This document shows positions 23,651 to 24,298 of a stretch of 24,298 nt of DNA, piece by piece. Source of the DNA: CAZKEW01 sp964580435. GTDB lineage: Bacteria; Acidobacteriota; Aminicenantia; Aminicenantales; UBA8522. The notes beneath the pieces are model-generated. The model saw only the letters and a program-made list of their open reading frames with translations, did no database searches and was not told where the DNA came from. The translations under genes were made by a program, and so were the position numbers. Where the stretch lies: the NCBI GenBank assembly GCA_964580435.1, contig CAZOKP010000036.1, positions 1 to 24,298 of the forward strand, in the 5' to 3' direction. Within the stretch, counting starts at the first letter, position 1, and each line of letters starts with the position of its first letter.

Positions 23651-24298
23651 CTAATCGAACACCTTGACTAGGTCCTGGTATTTCACATGCACATTCTCGA
23701 CCGCGGCGTCGACCCGCTCCCCTGTCTGAGTTCCTACCGTTACGGCAAGGGCTTTGGCCGCTTCATAAAGTGCAGATGCCGCCGCTCGGAATTGCTCTTT
23801 TCGCGATTCCAAGCGCGCCGAAAGCGTCGCTTTCACAATGGCCTCTGCTTTGGTCATCAGCTCCGGCGCCACGGTTTTGATTTTGCCGTAGTCCTTATTT
23901 GGCAGGTCTTTGTGATAGACGACATAAAGGACCTTGTGGAAGTCGTCCATTTCTTTGAGTATCGGTCTCGTAATCCTGACCAGCATTTCATATTTGGCAT
24001 GGAGGACTTCTGCGGCTTGGAGAAGAGCCTCATCCTCAGTCCCGGACGCGGCAGCGGCATAATCGTCCACCGCTTTTCTAAGCTCCGCCAATCCCTGTTT
24101 CCATTTGGCCTCTTTGTCCCGTAAGATGCCCGGAAGCGGAGCGGCGTAGAGTTTTTCGGCCAGGCTTTTTATCTGGGGGACATAGCTGCGCAGGGCGGCA
24201 TAATTTTTCTCCGGATAGGACGTATGCCAGATCGGATAAATGATGTCATGGAAAGCGACGAGCTGCGGCACCGTGCTCTCCGTCTCCTGAGCTTGGGG
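23651..24298 (-). CDS. Duplicated His-containing helical protein, 5' end outside window
   Basis: The frame is open from the stop at 23651 to the window edge. A GTG at 24271 is possible but has sequence AQETESTV before it, as after a signal peptide, so the start is probably beyond the window. The visible 206 residues after that GTG are two copies of one ~95-residue helical unit (7-100 and 111-204) at a constant offset of 104 without gaps. Shared positions include FH (His8/His112), His16/His120, Pro20/Pro124, Tyr24/Tyr128, AE (38-39/142-143), and HxKY (His91/His195). Three conserved histidines per unit in a helical frame suggest metal or haem binding, which is inference. I do not recognise a named family. 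The gene converges with the M48 protease, three bases apart. Confidence 0.75.
   Translation of the reverse strand, partial: PQAQETESTVPQLVAFHDIIYPIWHTSYPEKNYAALRSYVPQIKSLAEKLYAAPLPGILRDKEAKWKQGLAELRKAVDDYAAAASGTEDEALLQAAEVLHAKYEMLVRITRPILKEMDDFHKVLYVVYHKDLPNKDYGKIKTVAPELMTKAEAIVKATLSARLESRKEQFRAAASALYEAAKALAVTVGTQTGERVDAAVENVHVKYQDLVKVFD

Overview
This is a 24.3 kb stretch of bacterial chromosome with dense, moderately GC-rich genes on both strands and short intergenic gaps. A run of exactly 100 N at 13962-14061 is a scaffold gap, so the sequence is probably a draft or metagenome-derived assembly. No marker fixes the taxon. Membrane-anchored Hanks-type kinases (one with a TolB-like and TPR tail), an EF-G of the mitochondrial/spd EFG1 type, Tat-exported Gfo/Idh enzymes and lipoprotein 'sulfatases' would fit Acidobacteriota-like lineages such as Aminicenantes. 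That placement is inference.

The left edge (1-1400) looks like a scar zone. It holds a coding fragment cut at its N-terminus (1-187), directly repeated 24-bp units like the end of an insertion sequence (197-312), the orphan 3' half of a tRNA-Ala(GGC) (387-433) enclosed by a 10-bp inverted repeat, AT-rich DNA with a small lipoprotein gene, and a 62-codon gene remnant. From 1423 to 5556 there is a Ser/Thr kinase with a DUF4342 gene downstream of it, and divergently a Thr-type sulfatase-fold lipoprotein followed closely by a nitrilase-superfamily amidase.

The middle (5607-13364) is mostly housekeeping. It has dihydrolipoyl dehydrogenase, a divergent NYN/OST-HTH RNA-binding nuclease-like protein, a small membrane protein, a DEAD-box helicase, a PfkB sugar kinase and, divergent from it, a nicotinamidase-nicotinate phosphoribosyltransferase pair that carries out NAD salvage from nicotinamide to nicotinate mononucleotide. 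A secreted hypothetical gene overlaps the tail of pncB.

From 16916 leftward runs an apparent operon: fusA, a RecA/KaiC-like P-loop ATPase, and a CoA-disulfide-reductase-like flavoprotein split by the N gap. Upstream of fusA lie a perfect 16-bp palindrome and the decayed remains of a Tat-exported Gfo/Idh/MocA oxidoreductase.

The right part (17654-24298) has an 870-residue zinc-ribbon/kinase/TolB-like/TPR protein whose DFG motif reads NFG, a POT-like MFS transporter, a membrane M48 metalloprotease fused to a GYF-like segment and two TFIIB-type zinc ribbons, and, tail to tail with it, an exported-looking protein built from a gapless internal duplication with conserved histidines. I see no CRISPR array, rRNA, complete tRNA or complete mobile element. 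No obvious multi-gene defence or biosynthetic system is present. The most original items are the duplicated His-rich protein, the M48-zinc-ribbon fusion, the NFG kinase and the tRNA scar.
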